DNA from: Holophaga sp.
Lineage (GTDB): Bacteria; Acidobacteriota; Holophagae; Holophagales; Holophagaceae
Assembly (NCBI GenBank): GCA_016715205.1
Contig: JADKBC010000012.1
Span: forward strand, 40,279 to 104,278
Direction of reading: 5' to 3'
DNA length: 64,000 nucleotides
Shown here: piece by piece, positions 1-7,986 of the stretch
Numbering within the stretch: the first letter of the stretch is position 1
Layout: the number at the start of each line of letters is the position of its first letter
Program-made: the position numbers and the translations under genes
Notes under the pieces: model-generated
Seen by the model: the letters and a program-made list of their open reading frames with translations, nothing else
Databases searched by the model: none
Told to the model about the DNA's origin: nothing

Positions 1-1745
1 AACATGAGCTTTTCCGCCATCTCGGCGGTGGTGAGCTTGCCATCGCAGGCATGGGGACGCTGCACGGGGCTGGTGGCCCAGAAGCGGATGGCTTCGGTCA
101 GATCGATGGGCGCTTTCTTTTCCTGGAACCATTGGTAGAGCGCGATGTCGCGGTCCATGGGGCGGAAGGCCAGATCCACCGGCACGTTCTCGGGGTTGGG
201 CACCAGTTCCTTGCGCACCTCGATCTCGCGGTTGTTGTTGTTGGCCCAGACAAAATCCTTCAGGTTGCCCGGCGTATCCGCCGCATGGCCCTTGCTGCCC
301 GTGCGCCAGAGCTTCGTCTTCTTGGTCCCCAGCAGGAACACGGCGCCTTCATCGGTTTTGGTGTCGGCGATGGTCCAGTCGTTGGTGTAAAGACCATTGT
401 TCTTGTCGGTGAGAATCCGCGCCACATCATCGATGGAACTGGAATACTGGGCAGCTTTGCGGATGCGGTTGGATTGCGGCGTGCCTTCGGGCTCGAAGGG
501 TGTTTGCGCCACGGTGGTTTCGCCGATCACGATGCCCGCGGTATTGATGTACCAGTCGGTGCCCGAACTGATACCACCGGGGAAGGTCTGCATGACGAAG
601 CGATGCCCCTTGGTGGGCACCACATCCAGGATCACATCCCAATGCACGCCGCTGTAACTGGGGGGCCACATGAACATCTGGCCCGTGATGAAGCGGCCGT
701 CCTGGGTGGCGCTCTTGGTGGCCACAAAGGCCGAGCAGCGATCCGTGCGCTTGCCCGGCGTGTCGTCTTCGGGCTGGAAGCTGCGGCCCGTCAGCGCGGT
801 TTCACTCACCCGATTGGCTGAACTGAGTTCGCCAAGATCGATGGCGGAATTGGCCGTCACGATGTCCAGCAGATCCACGGCGCGGCCCCGGAAGGTGGCG
901 CCCGCCTTTGCTGCACCATCGGCAATGCCTTTCATCTCCTCCAGGAATTCCGGATCGTATTTCCGCAACATCATGGAATCGGCCATGACTCGGAAATTCG
1001 ACCAGCCCTTTTCGGGATTGGCCGCATCCTGCAGCACCGCCAGCTTGTCCAGAAACTTGGCGAGCTCCGTAGCTACCAGGCGCCCGTACTGCACGCCTCG
1101 CGTATAGGGTTCACCTTCGATGTGCACAAAGGACCAGCCGCCCTCGTCATAGCGGAAGCCCTTGCCCGCCCAGCGCACCGTTTCGAGGGGAATGTGCTGG
1201 GTGATGTCGTCGAGCTTTTCCAGTTTCAGGTCGTCGAACCAAGCGCTGCCCGTCGCCTTGCCATTGCGGCCCAGATCAAGGCGCACCCGATCCTTGGCGG
1301 TGGTGGCAAAGAAGGTAACCGACACGCGGCGGTCCCCGTCCCCTGCCACCGTGGGCGAAGCGTTGGTGAAGGGGAAGCTGGCCATGGATAAACACGCACC
1401 CAGGGCCGTGGGGTAGCGGGCCGTGGGATCGGTCTTCACGCCCTTGGCCTTGATCCACCCACTAAGACGATAGAGCTGGCCCACCTGCAGGCCCACGGGC
1501 GCGCTGAGCACATGGGAGGAGCCGCCCTCAGCGGCATGCTCCAACCGCAGGGCCAGGCTGCCCTCTGCCCGATAATCACCGCTGGTCGTCACCTTGGCAC
1601 CTGGCGCCAGGGCGATGGTCCAGTCCGCAGGCTGGCCCTTTACGGCTTGTTCAAAACCAGGGTTGGCTACGGGAATCAGGGATGGTGTCTGGGCCACAAT
1701 CGGCAGAGCCAGGATCGCGGCGAGCGCAAAGGTCAGGTGACGCAT
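1..1745 (-). CDS. Secreted Ntn-hydrolase-like protein (C45/phospholipase B-like), 3' end outside window
   Basis: An open frame runs on the minus strand from ATG 1745 to the window edge (at least 581 residues). A hydrophobic signal peptide ending near AQT is followed by a jelly-roll-like segment beginning NPGFEQ, as in secreted proteins with a carbohydrate-binding-type domain. The C-terminal part has DRCSAFVATKSATQDG, a Cys followed by a small-residue strand, as in C45 acyltransferase and phospholipase-B-like Ntn hydrolases that cleave themselves before a nucleophilic Cys. Later it has GGISSGTDWYINTAGIVIGE, also typical of these folds. The substrate cannot be read; an amide or acyl-ester hydrolase outside the cytoplasm is the likely role. 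GGAGG lies just before the chosen ATG. Confidence 0.72.
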   Translation of the reverse strand, partial: MRHLTFALAAILALPIVAQTPSLIPVANPGFEQAVKGQPADWTIALAPGAKVTTSGDYRAEGSLALRLEHAAEGGSSHVLSAPVGLQVGQLYRLSGWIKAKGVKTDPTARYPTALGACLSMASFPFTNASPTVAGDGDRRVSVTFFATTAKDRVRLDLGRNGKATGSAWFDDLKLEKLDDITQHIPLETVRWAGKGFRYDEGGWSFVHIEGEPYTRGVQYGRLVATELAKFLDKLAVLQDAANPEKGWSNFRVMADSMMLRKYDPEFLEEMKGIADGAAKAGATFRGRAVDLLDIVTANSAIDLGELSSANRVSETALTGRSFQPEDDTPGKRTDRCSAFVATKSATQDGRFITGQMFMWPPSYSGVHWDVILDVVPTKGHRFVMQTFPGGISSGTDWYINTAGIVIGETTVAQTPFEPEGTPQSNRIRKAAQYSSSIDDVARILTDKNNGLYTNDWTIADTKTDEGAVFLLGTKKTKLWRTGSKGHAADTPGNLKDFVWANNNNREIEVRKELVPNPENVPVDLAFRPMDRDIALYQWFQEKKAPIDLTEAIRFWATSPVQRPHACDGKLTTAEMAEKLM

Positions 1746-1811
1746 GGAGGCCTCCACCCTCCATTCAAGCAGACCTCGCGTTGTGATGCATGGAATCAAT
1801 GATGGGGCCGA

Positions 1812-2648
1812 TTAGAGTGTGCGGCCCGCCGGATCCCACAGAGCCGCCTTGCGGCTGGCTCGCCAGATCTCCAGGAGCTGGTCGAGCATGTCGCCGAATT
1901 CGGTGAGCCGGAAGGCGTTGGGGCCGTCGCTGAGGGCCTTTTCGGGGCAGTCGTGCACTTCGAAGAAAAAGCCATCCACCGCCGTGGCAGCCGCGCGCGC
2001 CAGGGTCGGAATCATCTCCCGCGCACCGCCCGTGGCGTGGCCCAGGGCGCCCGGCTTCTGCACGCTATGGGTCGCATCAAAAATCACCGGCGCACCCGTG
2101 CGGCGCAGGTGGGGGAAGCTCTGGAAATCCACCACCAACTGGCCGTAACCGAAGGAAGAGCCGCGTTCCGTAACCCACACCGGACCCGCGCCCTCAACGC
2201 TGCGCACCTTATCCACCGCGTTCTTCATGTCCCAGGGCGCCAGGAACTGCCCCTTCTTCACGTTCACGGGACGTCCCGTGGCGGCAGCGGCCAGCAGCAG
2301 ATCCGTTTGTCGGCAGAGGAAGGCGGGAATCTGCAGCACATCCACCGCCTTGGCCACTTCGGCGCACTGGATGGATTCATGCACATCCGTCAGCACCGGT
2401 ACGCCCAGCTTCTGGCGTACTTCGGCCAGGATATCCAGACCCTCGTCCTGACTGATGCCGCGATAGCTGCCCAAGGAGGTGCGGTTGGCCTTGTCGAAGC
2501 TGGCCTTGAAGATGAAGGGAATGCCACGCGCTTCTGCCAAATCAAAAAGCTGGGACGCCAAGAAATGCGTATGTTCCCGACTCTCGATGACGCAGGGCCC
2601 CGCGATGAGAAAGAAACTTTGATCCGTGAATGGCCGCTTGAAGTCCAT
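1812..2648 (-). CDS. kdsA: 3-deoxy-8-phosphooctulonate synthase (Kdo-8-P synthase)
   Basis: The 278-residue product makes Kdo-8-phosphate from phosphoenolpyruvate and arabinose-5-phosphate, the first committed step of Kdo synthesis for the LPS inner core, in the cytoplasm. Family signatures are FFLIAGPCVIES at the N-terminus, FKASFDKANRTS, PVLTDVHE, LQIPAFLCRQTDLL, NVKKGQFLAPWDMKN and FDATHSVQKPG. The length matches the usual 275-285 residues. The frame is open upstream to 2849, but that extension is a repeat-derived sequence with no similarity to the family, so I start at ATG 2648 (MDFKRPF). The gene stands alone, between the secreted hydrolase and the regulator operon. Confidence 0.95.
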   Translation of the reverse strand: MDFKRPFTDQSFFLIAGPCVIESREHTHFLASQLFDLAEARGIPFIFKASFDKANRTSLGSYRGISQDEGLDILAEVRQKLGVPVLTDVHESIQCAEVAKAVDVLQIPAFLCRQTDLLLAAAATGRPVNVKKGQFLAPWDMKNAVDKVRSVEGAGPVWVTERGSSFGYGQLVVDFQSFPHLRRTGAPVIFDATHSVQKPGALGHATGGAREMIPTLARAAATAVDGFFFEVHDCPEKALSDGPNAFRLTEFGDMLDQLLEIWRASRKAALWDPAGRTL

Positions 2649-2695
2649 GGGAAACCCTCTGCACCAGTGTACCGGCCAAATGGCTTTTCTCTTGG

Positions 2696-2790
2696 TCCGT
2701 GTCCATCCGTGTTCATCTGTGGACTGTTTTTTGGTTGTCCCTTCGTACACAAAAAAGAGAAGTCCACGGATGAACACGAATAGACACGAA
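2696..2790. repeat. Inverted repeat, about 30-bp arms, upstream of kdsA
   Basis: Arms at 2696-2725 and 2761-2790 are reverse complements with a few mismatches (the core GTGTTCATC pairs with GATGAACAC). The 35-bp centre contains T and A runs. This is the kind of short dispersed intergenic palindrome found in many GC-rich genomes. It lies in the kdsA 5' region and creates a spurious N-terminal extension of the kdsA frame. It could fold as an RNA hairpin in the kdsA leader. Confidence 0.7.
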
Positions 2791-2834
2791 TAAAAAAACC
2801 TGTTCAGCCGCTTTACCGACTTACAGTCATTCGC

Positions 2835-2861
2835 CAATTTGCTTGTCAATTTGTCAAATTG
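2835..2861. promoter_or_regulatory. Candidate operator: two CAATTTG direct copies and one inverted copy
   Basis: CAATTTG occurs at 2835-2841 and again at 2847-2853, twelve bases further on. CAAATTG at 2855-2861 completes a perfect 15-base palindrome (2847-2861, centre T). The group ends 57 bases before the start of the Lrp-type regulator gene. Lrp/AsnC proteins bind AT-rich palindromes and usually regulate their own gene, so this is a plausible autoregulatory site. The assignment is inference. Confidence 0.45.
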
Positions 2862-2918
2862 CCTTCATGACTCCCTGATAGAATGGCCCATCCAGGCTGT
2901 CTCCTGCGGGTAGTTACC

Positions 2919-3428
2919 ATGTCCAAGCAAATCATGTCCGATGATCTCAACCGCCGATTGGTGGAGTTGCTGCTGGAGGAAGGGCGCATCAGCCATGCGG
3001 AACTGGCGGAACGCCTGGGCGTGAGCCGTCCCACCATCATCGAACGGGTGAAGCGCCTGGAAACCGAGGGTGTGATCAGTGGCTACAGTGCGCGGGTCAG
3101 CCCGGCCTCGGTACTGAAACCCAGCGTGGCCTTTGTGTCCGTGCGGCACCGCAACGGCGACGACGATGCCCTGGAAGCCGCGTACCTGGAAGCCCTGCGC
3201 AACGAGCCTGATGTGCTGGAAGCCCACTCCATGGCCGGGGAGGATTGCCTGCTGCTCAAGATCGTGGCCGATACACCCATGGGCATCCACGACCGCCTGA
3301 AGCGCATCCGCAGCCTGGGCGAACAGGTGAGCACCCGCACGGCCATCGTGCTGCAAACCCATTTCGTGAAGCCTGGGCCAAGCCCCTTTCCGCCAGATCT
3401 CTCAGTGCCCCGGAAGCCAAGGAAATGA
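2919..3428 (+). CDS. Lrp/AsnC family transcriptional regulator
   Basis: The product is about 169 residues. The N-terminal winged helix-turn-helix is clear (LNRRLVELLLEEGRISHAE, LAERLGVSRPTIIERVKRLE, GVISGYSA). The C-terminal part has the RAM-type ligand-binding fold (VLEAHSMAGEDCLLLKIVAD). Such proteins form dimers or octamers and sense amino acids or related small molecules. I start at ATG 2919; ATG 2883 is in frame but adds an unrelated extension. The gene overlaps the next by ATGA (3425-3428) and heads a four-gene operon that includes an exporter, so it probably controls that operon in response to its substrate. Confidence 0.88.
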   Translation: MSKQIMSDDLNRRLVELLLEEGRISHAELAERLGVSRPTIIERVKRLETEGVISGYSARVSPASVLKPSVAFVSVRHRNGDDDALEAAYLEALRNEPDVLEAHSMAGEDCLLLKIVADTPMGIHDRLKRIRSLGEQVSTRTAIVLQTHFVKPGPSPFPPDLSVPRKPRK

Positions 3429-3754
3429 TCGCCCGCACCCCTGAACCACCTTACGTCGCGGTGATCTTCACCAGCCTTCGTCCGGTGGCTGAGGACGGTT
3501 ATGGAGAAATCGCCGAGCGCATGGTGCAGCTGGCTCAAACCCAAGCCGGGTACCTCGGCCATGAAAGCGTGCGGCAGGCGGATGGCTGGGGCATCACCGT
3601 TTCCTACTGGGCGGATGAAGACGCTGCGCGGGCCTGGAAGGCGAACGCAGAGCATCGAGAAGTCCAGAGATTGGGCCGGGAGCAGTTCTATCTCGCCTAC
3701 GCCATGCGCATGGCCGTGGTGGCGCGGCAGACCTCGTTTGAGGCCACCCCATGA
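3425..3754 (+). CDS. Antibiotic-biosynthesis-monooxygenase (ABM) fold protein
   Basis: This is a 109-residue protein with the dimeric alpha-beta barrel (ABM) pattern: YVAVIFTSLR, a helix, QAGYLGHESVR, GITVSYWADEDAARAWKANAEH, then REQFYLAYAMRMAVV. The second half matches ABM proteins such as the YdhR/HmoB-like group. It has no heme or flavin motif that I can see, so catalysis is uncertain; members act as quinol or small aromatic monooxygenases, or simply bind small molecules. The start ATG overlaps the regulator stop and its own stop overlaps the exporter start (ATGA, 3751-3754), so translation is coupled on both sides. Confidence 0.8.
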   Translation: MIARTPEPPYVAVIFTSLRPVAEDGYGEIAERMVQLAQTQAGYLGHESVRQADGWGITVSYWADEDAARAWKANAEHREVQRLGREQFYLAYAMRMAVVARQTSFEATP

Positions 3755-4626
3755 TGGCCTGGCTGGCCTACGCCGTTTGCGCACTGGTCTGGGGCAGCAC
3801 GTACTTCGGCATTGCGCTGGGCATCGAAAGCTTCACACCCTTCGGCATGGTGGCCACGCGCTACCTGAGTGCGGGGTTGCTGGCTCTGTTGGTAGCCCGT
3901 CTGCGCCGGGAATCGCTGCCCCTGCGCCGGGATCTGCCACATCTGATGTTGCAGGGTTTCCTGTTGCTGGGCATTTCCAACGCCCTGGTGACCTGGGCCG
4001 AAGGCCGTGTCCCCAGCGGCCTCACGGCGGTGCTGTGCTCCACCACACCCTTCTTTTATGCCCTGCTGAACCGTGAAGGCCTCACCCGACGCACAGTCCT
4101 GGGCCTGAGCATCGGCTTCAGTGGCGTGGCGGTGCTCACCTGGAAACCAGGTCAGGGGTTGATGATGAGCCCCATCGGCTTTGCCGCCATCGTTCTTGCC
4201 ACCTTCTTGTGGGCCTTCGGAACGCTTTACGCGCGCAAGCGGGTACAGGGGAAAAGCCTGTTCGGCAACGTGGGCGTACAGATGCTCACGGGCGGTGCCT
4301 TTGGTTTGTTGATGACGCGCTTCACGGGCGGCTTCCTGCACGCGCAGCTCAGCACCAAGGCCTTGCTGGCCGTGGCTTTCCTCACCATTTTCGGTTCGCT
4401 CATCACCCAAACGGCCTTCAATTATCTGGCCCGGGTGTGGCCCCCCACCAAGATGAGCACCTACGCCTTTCTCAACCCGGTGGTGGCGGTGTTGCTCGGG
4501 GGCCTCTTCCTGCGGGAGCCCTTCACCCTGCGGGTGGCCCTCGGCATGCTGGTGATCCTGGCGGGTGTGGCGCTGGTGCAGTTTCCCGCCAAGAAGCCCG
4601 CCGAACCCTGCTGTGCGGAGGAATGA
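3751..4626 (+). CDS. EamA/DMT family transporter
   Basis: This 291-residue membrane protein has ten predicted transmembrane segments in two EamA repeats. The first begins LAYAVCALVWGSTYFGIALG, including the usual (W)GS motif, and the second begins near IVLATFLWAFGTLYARK. The end of each repeat carries the typical proline-rich helix (VPSGLTAVLCSTTPFFYAL and LNPVVAVLLGGLFLREP). Members export amino acids or metabolites. Its place between an Lrp regulator and an ATP-grasp ligase suggests export of an amino-acid-like compound. Both ends overlap neighbouring genes by ATGA. Confidence 0.9.
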   Translation: MMAWLAYAVCALVWGSTYFGIALGIESFTPFGMVATRYLSAGLLALLVARLRRESLPLRRDLPHLMLQGFLLLGISNALVTWAEGRVPSGLTAVLCSTTPFFYALLNREGLTRRTVLGLSIGFSGVAVLTWKPGQGLMMSPIGFAAIVLATFLWAFGTLYARKRVQGKSLFGNVGVQMLTGGAFGLLMTRFTGGFLHAQLSTKALLAVAFLTIFGSLITQTAFNYLARVWPPTKMSTYAFLNPVVAVLLGGLFLREPFTLRVALGMLVILAGVALVQFPAKKPAEPCCAEE

Positions 4627-5528
4627 TGCGCATTGCGCTGGCCACCTGCGAAACCCTGCCCGAACTGTTCACCGATGATCAGATGCTGATGGCAGCCCTG
4701 CGCCAACGGGGCGCTGAGGTTGTCCCGCTGGTGTGGTCTTCCGCAGATGCCCGCACGCTGGAATTGGATTGCTGCATCCTCCGCAACACCTGGGACTACT
4801 ACCTGCGACCCGCCGAATTCGTGTCCTGGGCCGAGGACATGGCCACGCGCGCCACCTTGCTCAACCCCTTTCCCCTGGTGCGCTGGAACCATCACAAGGG
4901 CTACCTGCTGGAACTCGCCACCAAGAAACTGCCCGTGGTGCCCACGATTCTGGTGAAGCAGGGACGCAGTCTGGATATTGCCTTGCTGGCAGGTGCCGCA
5001 GCCTGGGTTGAAGTGGTGGTGAAGCCCGCCATCAGCGCCGGGGCCCACCGCACCAGCCGCTACCGTTTTGATGATCCCGCTGCCCAAGCCCATCTTGCGG
5101 AGCTAATCCAGGATTGCGACGCCCTGGTGCAGCCCTACCTGCCCAGCGTGGAAACCTACGGCGAACGCAGCTTCATCTTCATCGATGGCATCTTCAGCCA
5201 CGCGGTGCGCCGCACCCAGGCCCTCTCCGAAGGTGTTGGCCTGTGGCAAACCATGATGCGGGTGCAGCCCACCGAAGCCGAACTTTCTTTGGCCCACAGC
5301 GTGCTGGCGGCCCTGCCTACACCCACCCTCTATGCCCGGGTGGATCTGGCGCCCGACCAGGACGGTCGCCAACTGCTGATGGAAGTGGAAGTCATCGAAC
5401 CCAGGCTTTTTCTGCAGGAATGCCCCGAGGCGGTGGAAGCTCTGGCGAAGGCGGTTTTGCGGAGCTTGGTTGCCACCACCACCGGCTCAGAAATGGGATT
5501 CAGCGCCTCCGGCAACCAGCCCGCCTAA
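4623..5528 (+). CDS. ATP-grasp domain protein (putative amino-acid or peptide ligase)
   Basis: The product is about 301 residues starting MMRIALATCE. The order of motifs is that of glutathione-synthetase-like ATP-grasp proteins: DCCILRNTWDYYLRP and LLNPFPLVRWNHHKGYLLELA in the N-terminal part, WVEVVVKPAISAGAHRTSR for ATP binding, ALVQPYLPSVETYGERSFIFIDG, and ARVDLAPDQDG with LLMEVEVIEPRLFLQECP for metal binding. Relatives include DcsG-like and uncharacterised ligases that join amino acids. The substrate is unknown. The start overlaps the exporter stop (ATGA), so the ligase and exporter are probably made together. The stop overlaps the convergent doc stop. Confidence 0.82.
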   Translation: MMRIALATCETLPELFTDDQMLMAALRQRGAEVVPLVWSSADARTLELDCCILRNTWDYYLRPAEFVSWAEDMATRATLLNPFPLVRWNHHKGYLLELATKKLPVVPTILVKQGRSLDIALLAGAAAWVEVVVKPAISAGAHRTSRYRFDDPAAQAHLAELIQDCDALVQPYLPSVETYGERSFIFIDGIFSHAVRRTQALSEGVGLWQTMMRVQPTEAELSLAHSVLAALPTPTLYARVDLAPDQDGRQLLMEVEVIEPRLFLQECPEAVEALAKAVLRSLVATTTGSEMGFSASGNQPA

Positions 5529-5914
5529 AGATATCGGCGGATGAAATTGGTGATGTCCTGACGTGTTGTTCGATGATCCGCCGTGTCCACCATCAGCTCT
5601 ATGAGCTTCCGCATTGGAAGGGCATCATCATCCGGCAATAGCGTGCCATTCACGGACAACATCACGATCCCAGCCACGGTTCCAATCCGTTTATTGCCAT
5701 CCAGAAACGGATGGTCACAGCAAAGGTGCCACATCAGTGCAGCGGCACAGTCCACCAGATCGCCATTTTCGTAAAAGAGAACGTTGTGGGGGGCATGACA
5801 AGCGGACTCCAGGACTGCCGCATCCCGCAGTCCTGACATACCCCCGAAAATCCCAATCTGCCGACGATGGAGTTCAAGGACATCCTCTATGCCCAGGATG
5901 ATGAACGTACTCAT
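5525..5914 (-). CDS. doc: Doc-type Fic-fold toxin
   Basis: The product has 129 residues. The active-site motif HPFLDGNKRIG matches the Doc version of the Fic motif (HxFx(D/N)xNKR), and an N-terminal RQIGIFGGMSGLRDAAVLESA block is characteristic of death-on-curing proteins. Known Doc phosphorylates elongation factor Tu and stops translation. The gene follows a small AbrB-type antitoxin gene, overlapping it by ATGA (5911-5914), the normal order for such modules. Its stop overlaps the end of the ATP-grasp gene. Confidence 0.9.
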   Translation of the reverse strand: MSTFIILGIEDVLELHRRQIGIFGGMSGLRDAAVLESACHAPHNVLFYENGDLVDCAAALMWHLCCDHPFLDGNKRIGTVAGIVMLSVNGTLLPDDDALPMRKLIELMVDTADHRTTRQDITNFIRRYL

Positions 5915-6141
5915 TCAGCCAGCACCTTGAAAGTCTTTGCATACCGAGACTCGGCCAGCGCGGCATGGGCTGCCAGCTCATCCGGTGCAATCCGCCGGGT
6001 GAGCTGGGGCACGATGGTCAGGGATTGACCATCCGTGCTGATCTCCAGCGGCGTCTCGGGGGTAATGTGCAGCAGTTCCATAAGGCTCTTCTCCAGTACC
6101 AGGGCGTATGAATTGCCATGCTTGCTAAGCGTCTTACGCAT
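5911..6141 (-). CDS. AbrB/MazE-type antitoxin
   Basis: The 76-residue product begins MRKTLSKHGNSYALVLEKSLMELL, the swapped-hairpin AbrB DNA-binding fold with the KHGNS turn, followed by LEISTDGQSLTIVPQ. The C-terminal tail, rich in Ala and Glu, is the likely toxin-binding part. A good ribosome site (CGGAGG) precedes ATG 6141; the frame is open further upstream but into repeat-like sequence. It is paired with the Doc toxin and probably represses their shared promoter, which would lie at 6142-6200. Confidence 0.85.
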   Translation of the reverse strand: MRKTLSKHGNSYALVLEKSLMELLHITPETPLEISTDGQSLTIVPQLTRRIAPDELAAHAALAESRYAKTFKVLAE

Positions 6142-6466
6142 GACGAACCTCCGTATAACCAATGTAGAACATACGACGGCAATTGCAAGCTCCGTTGGGC
6201 GCCTTTGCGCCTTGGCCGTTCGGCCTTTTCTCTGCGGCGAAATACACAGGTCGGGAGGAGCCCAAAAATTCTGCAATGAGAGGTTGCAGTGATAGCGCCT
6301 AGCAGAAAGCAGATGAACCGCAGGGCGCAGAGGGAAAAATCAGATTTCCCAATGCGGTTCCTTCCGACCGAAACCATGGCGCCCGGCAGATAATAGCGCT
6401 TTTGTTTTCCACAATGCAAAATCCTGAGACGGTGTTAAAGCTCGCATTAACTTCGTGTCGAACCAT
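6142..6466. other. Intergenic stretch with degenerate inverted repeat-like sequence
   Basis: No convincing gene lies in these 325 bases. Around 6193-6245 there is a GCGCC/CTCTGCGGCG-type sequence, and around 6305-6340 a related sequence in the opposite orientation (CCGCAGGGCGCAGAGGG). Both look like worn copies of a dispersed intergenic repeat. The part next to 6142 probably carries the toxin-antitoxin promoter, though I could not fix -35 and -10 boxes. Confidence 0.35.
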
Positions 6467-7960
6467 TCACCTCAGCTTGAAAGGCATGGTCAGCTTGAAG
6501 CGGCATTTCACGGGCACGCCATTCACCCGCGCGGGTTCGAAGGTCCAATCCAGGGCGTAGGTGAGGGCTGTCAGCATCAATTCGGGCGGGCCTGTGCGCA
6601 CCAGACCTCGGATGGGGCGGCCATCCTCTCCAACCACCAATTCCACCACCACAGTGCCTTGGATTCGCCGTTCCCGGGCTGCCGTCGGGTAGTGGGGCGC
6701 GGGCGGTTGCCGCTTGATCTTGATTTGGCTGAAATCAAACTCCACCACATCCAGATCCACCTTGGAAGGTAGGTCTGACGGCAATCCAATCCGCTTCGGT
6801 CGAGGTGGATCCACGACGCTGCGGAGCACTTCTTCCAAGGTGGAATCGAGGCTCTCCTGCAGCCCTTCCGTACCTTGTTGCCCCACCACCATGCCCCCGG
6901 CCACGAATTCCCCTGGGCCACTCGGTTTTGCATCTTGGAAGCGAGACAGATTGACCCGCACTCCATAGAGGCTGATGTTCGCGGGGGTATGCAGGGATTC
7001 GATCACGATGCGCAGGTGCCGGAGTTCAGGATCAGCGGCGTCACCCGTGGGGAGCACGTCGACCCCTTCCTCGTTGAGCAACGTGCGCGCCCTATTCGCC
7101 ACAGCCGCGAGGTCCGGCTGAATCCCGCGATCCAGGGTTTCCCCAGGGGCGACTTCCAGGACCGCCCTAGAGGTCTTGGAAATGGCGGGGAGCCCGAAGC
7201 GCAGGGACGCCTGGAAATTCAGATACCCCAGTCCATTCCAACCCGAGGGCACCTGGAACCGGCGCTGGAAAACGTATTTCAGGGCCGTTTCGGCCAGCAG
7301 GGGATGTCCCTCCACCACGGAAATCCGAACCACATTGCCCTTGGCATCCACCCGCAGATCCATGGAGACCACGCCCTGGATGCGCTGGGACCGGGCGGCC
7401 CAGGGATAGTCGAGTGGCGGCCGGGGGCCTTCCATTTTCATGGTCTTGCCATCCACCACGGTAAGCCCTAGGGTGGACGTCGCAAGGGGTGCCCAGGCCG
7501 GAGTGGAACCCGGGGCTCCGCCAGTCCTGGGTTCCCGCACCAGAAACCTCGCCAAAAGCAGCGCCTGCTCGTTCAAGGTGGCCGGAACGGCGGTTCGATC
7601 CCGCACGATCAGGGTCTGCTGGGCAAAGACGGGCAGAACTGCTGGCTCGGATGACCGCCCGCTATTGCCGGACAAATGGATTTCCATGCCCTCCAGATCT
7701 CGGTTCCAGGAGGTCGATACGCGGAGGCGCAGGGCATCGGTCGTCGGGGCGCCGTCCACCGTTGGCTCCAACGCGATGCCGTCGGCCTTCAGGCCTTCCC
7801 GAACCGCCGCCACGAGCCCCGGCAGGAAGGCGCGGGTAGCGGGATCGGTGCCTTGGGTTTCGATTCTCAGCGGCATCCGGCGCAGGGCTTGAGGCTCCGC
7901 CGCCAGAACCACCCACGTGCAACCAAGGCAGACTCCGCACCAGCTAAGGCGATTGACCAT
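6467..7960 (-). CDS. Envelope protein with two TonB C-terminal domains
   Basis: The protein has about 497 residues from ATG 7960 (MVNRLSW, then a short hydrophobic signal). Two TonB-type C-terminal domains can be seen: a central one around residues 175-270 (PLDYPWAARSQRIQGVVSM, GNVVRISVVEGHPLL) and a terminal one (HYPTAARERRIQGTVVVEL, GRPIRGLVRTGPP, ALDWTFEPARVNGVPV). No N-terminal anchor helix followed by a Pro-rich spacer is present as in true TonB, so it may be a periplasmic protein that uses the fold for binding. The longer upstream frame overlaps intergenic sequence and was not used. Confidence 0.78.
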   Translation of the reverse strand: MVNRLSWCGVCLGCTWVVLAAEPQALRRMPLRIETQGTDPATRAFLPGLVAAVREGLKADGIALEPTVDGAPTTDALRLRVSTSWNRDLEGMEIHLSGNSGRSSEPAVLPVFAQQTLIVRDRTAVPATLNEQALLLARFLVREPRTGGAPGSTPAWAPLATSTLGLTVVDGKTMKMEGPRPPLDYPWAARSQRIQGVVSMDLRVDAKGNVVRISVVEGHPLLAETALKYVFQRRFQVPSGWNGLGYLNFQASLRFGLPAISKTSRAVLEVAPGETLDRGIQPDLAAVANRARTLLNEEGVDVLPTGDAADPELRHLRIVIESLHTPANISLYGVRVNLSRFQDAKPSGPGEFVAGGMVVGQQGTEGLQESLDSTLEEVLRSVVDPPRPKRIGLPSDLPSKVDLDVVEFDFSQIKIKRQPPAPHYPTAARERRIQGTVVVELVVGEDGRPIRGLVRTGPPELMLTALTYALDWTFEPARVNGVPVKCRFKLTMPFKLR

Positions 7961-7986
7961 GCGATTACTCCAGGGGACCTGTGAGG

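Noticed and set aside
2649..2849. N-terminal extension of KdsA
   Set aside because: It translates an inverted repeat and exceeds the family length; MDFKRPF is the normal start.
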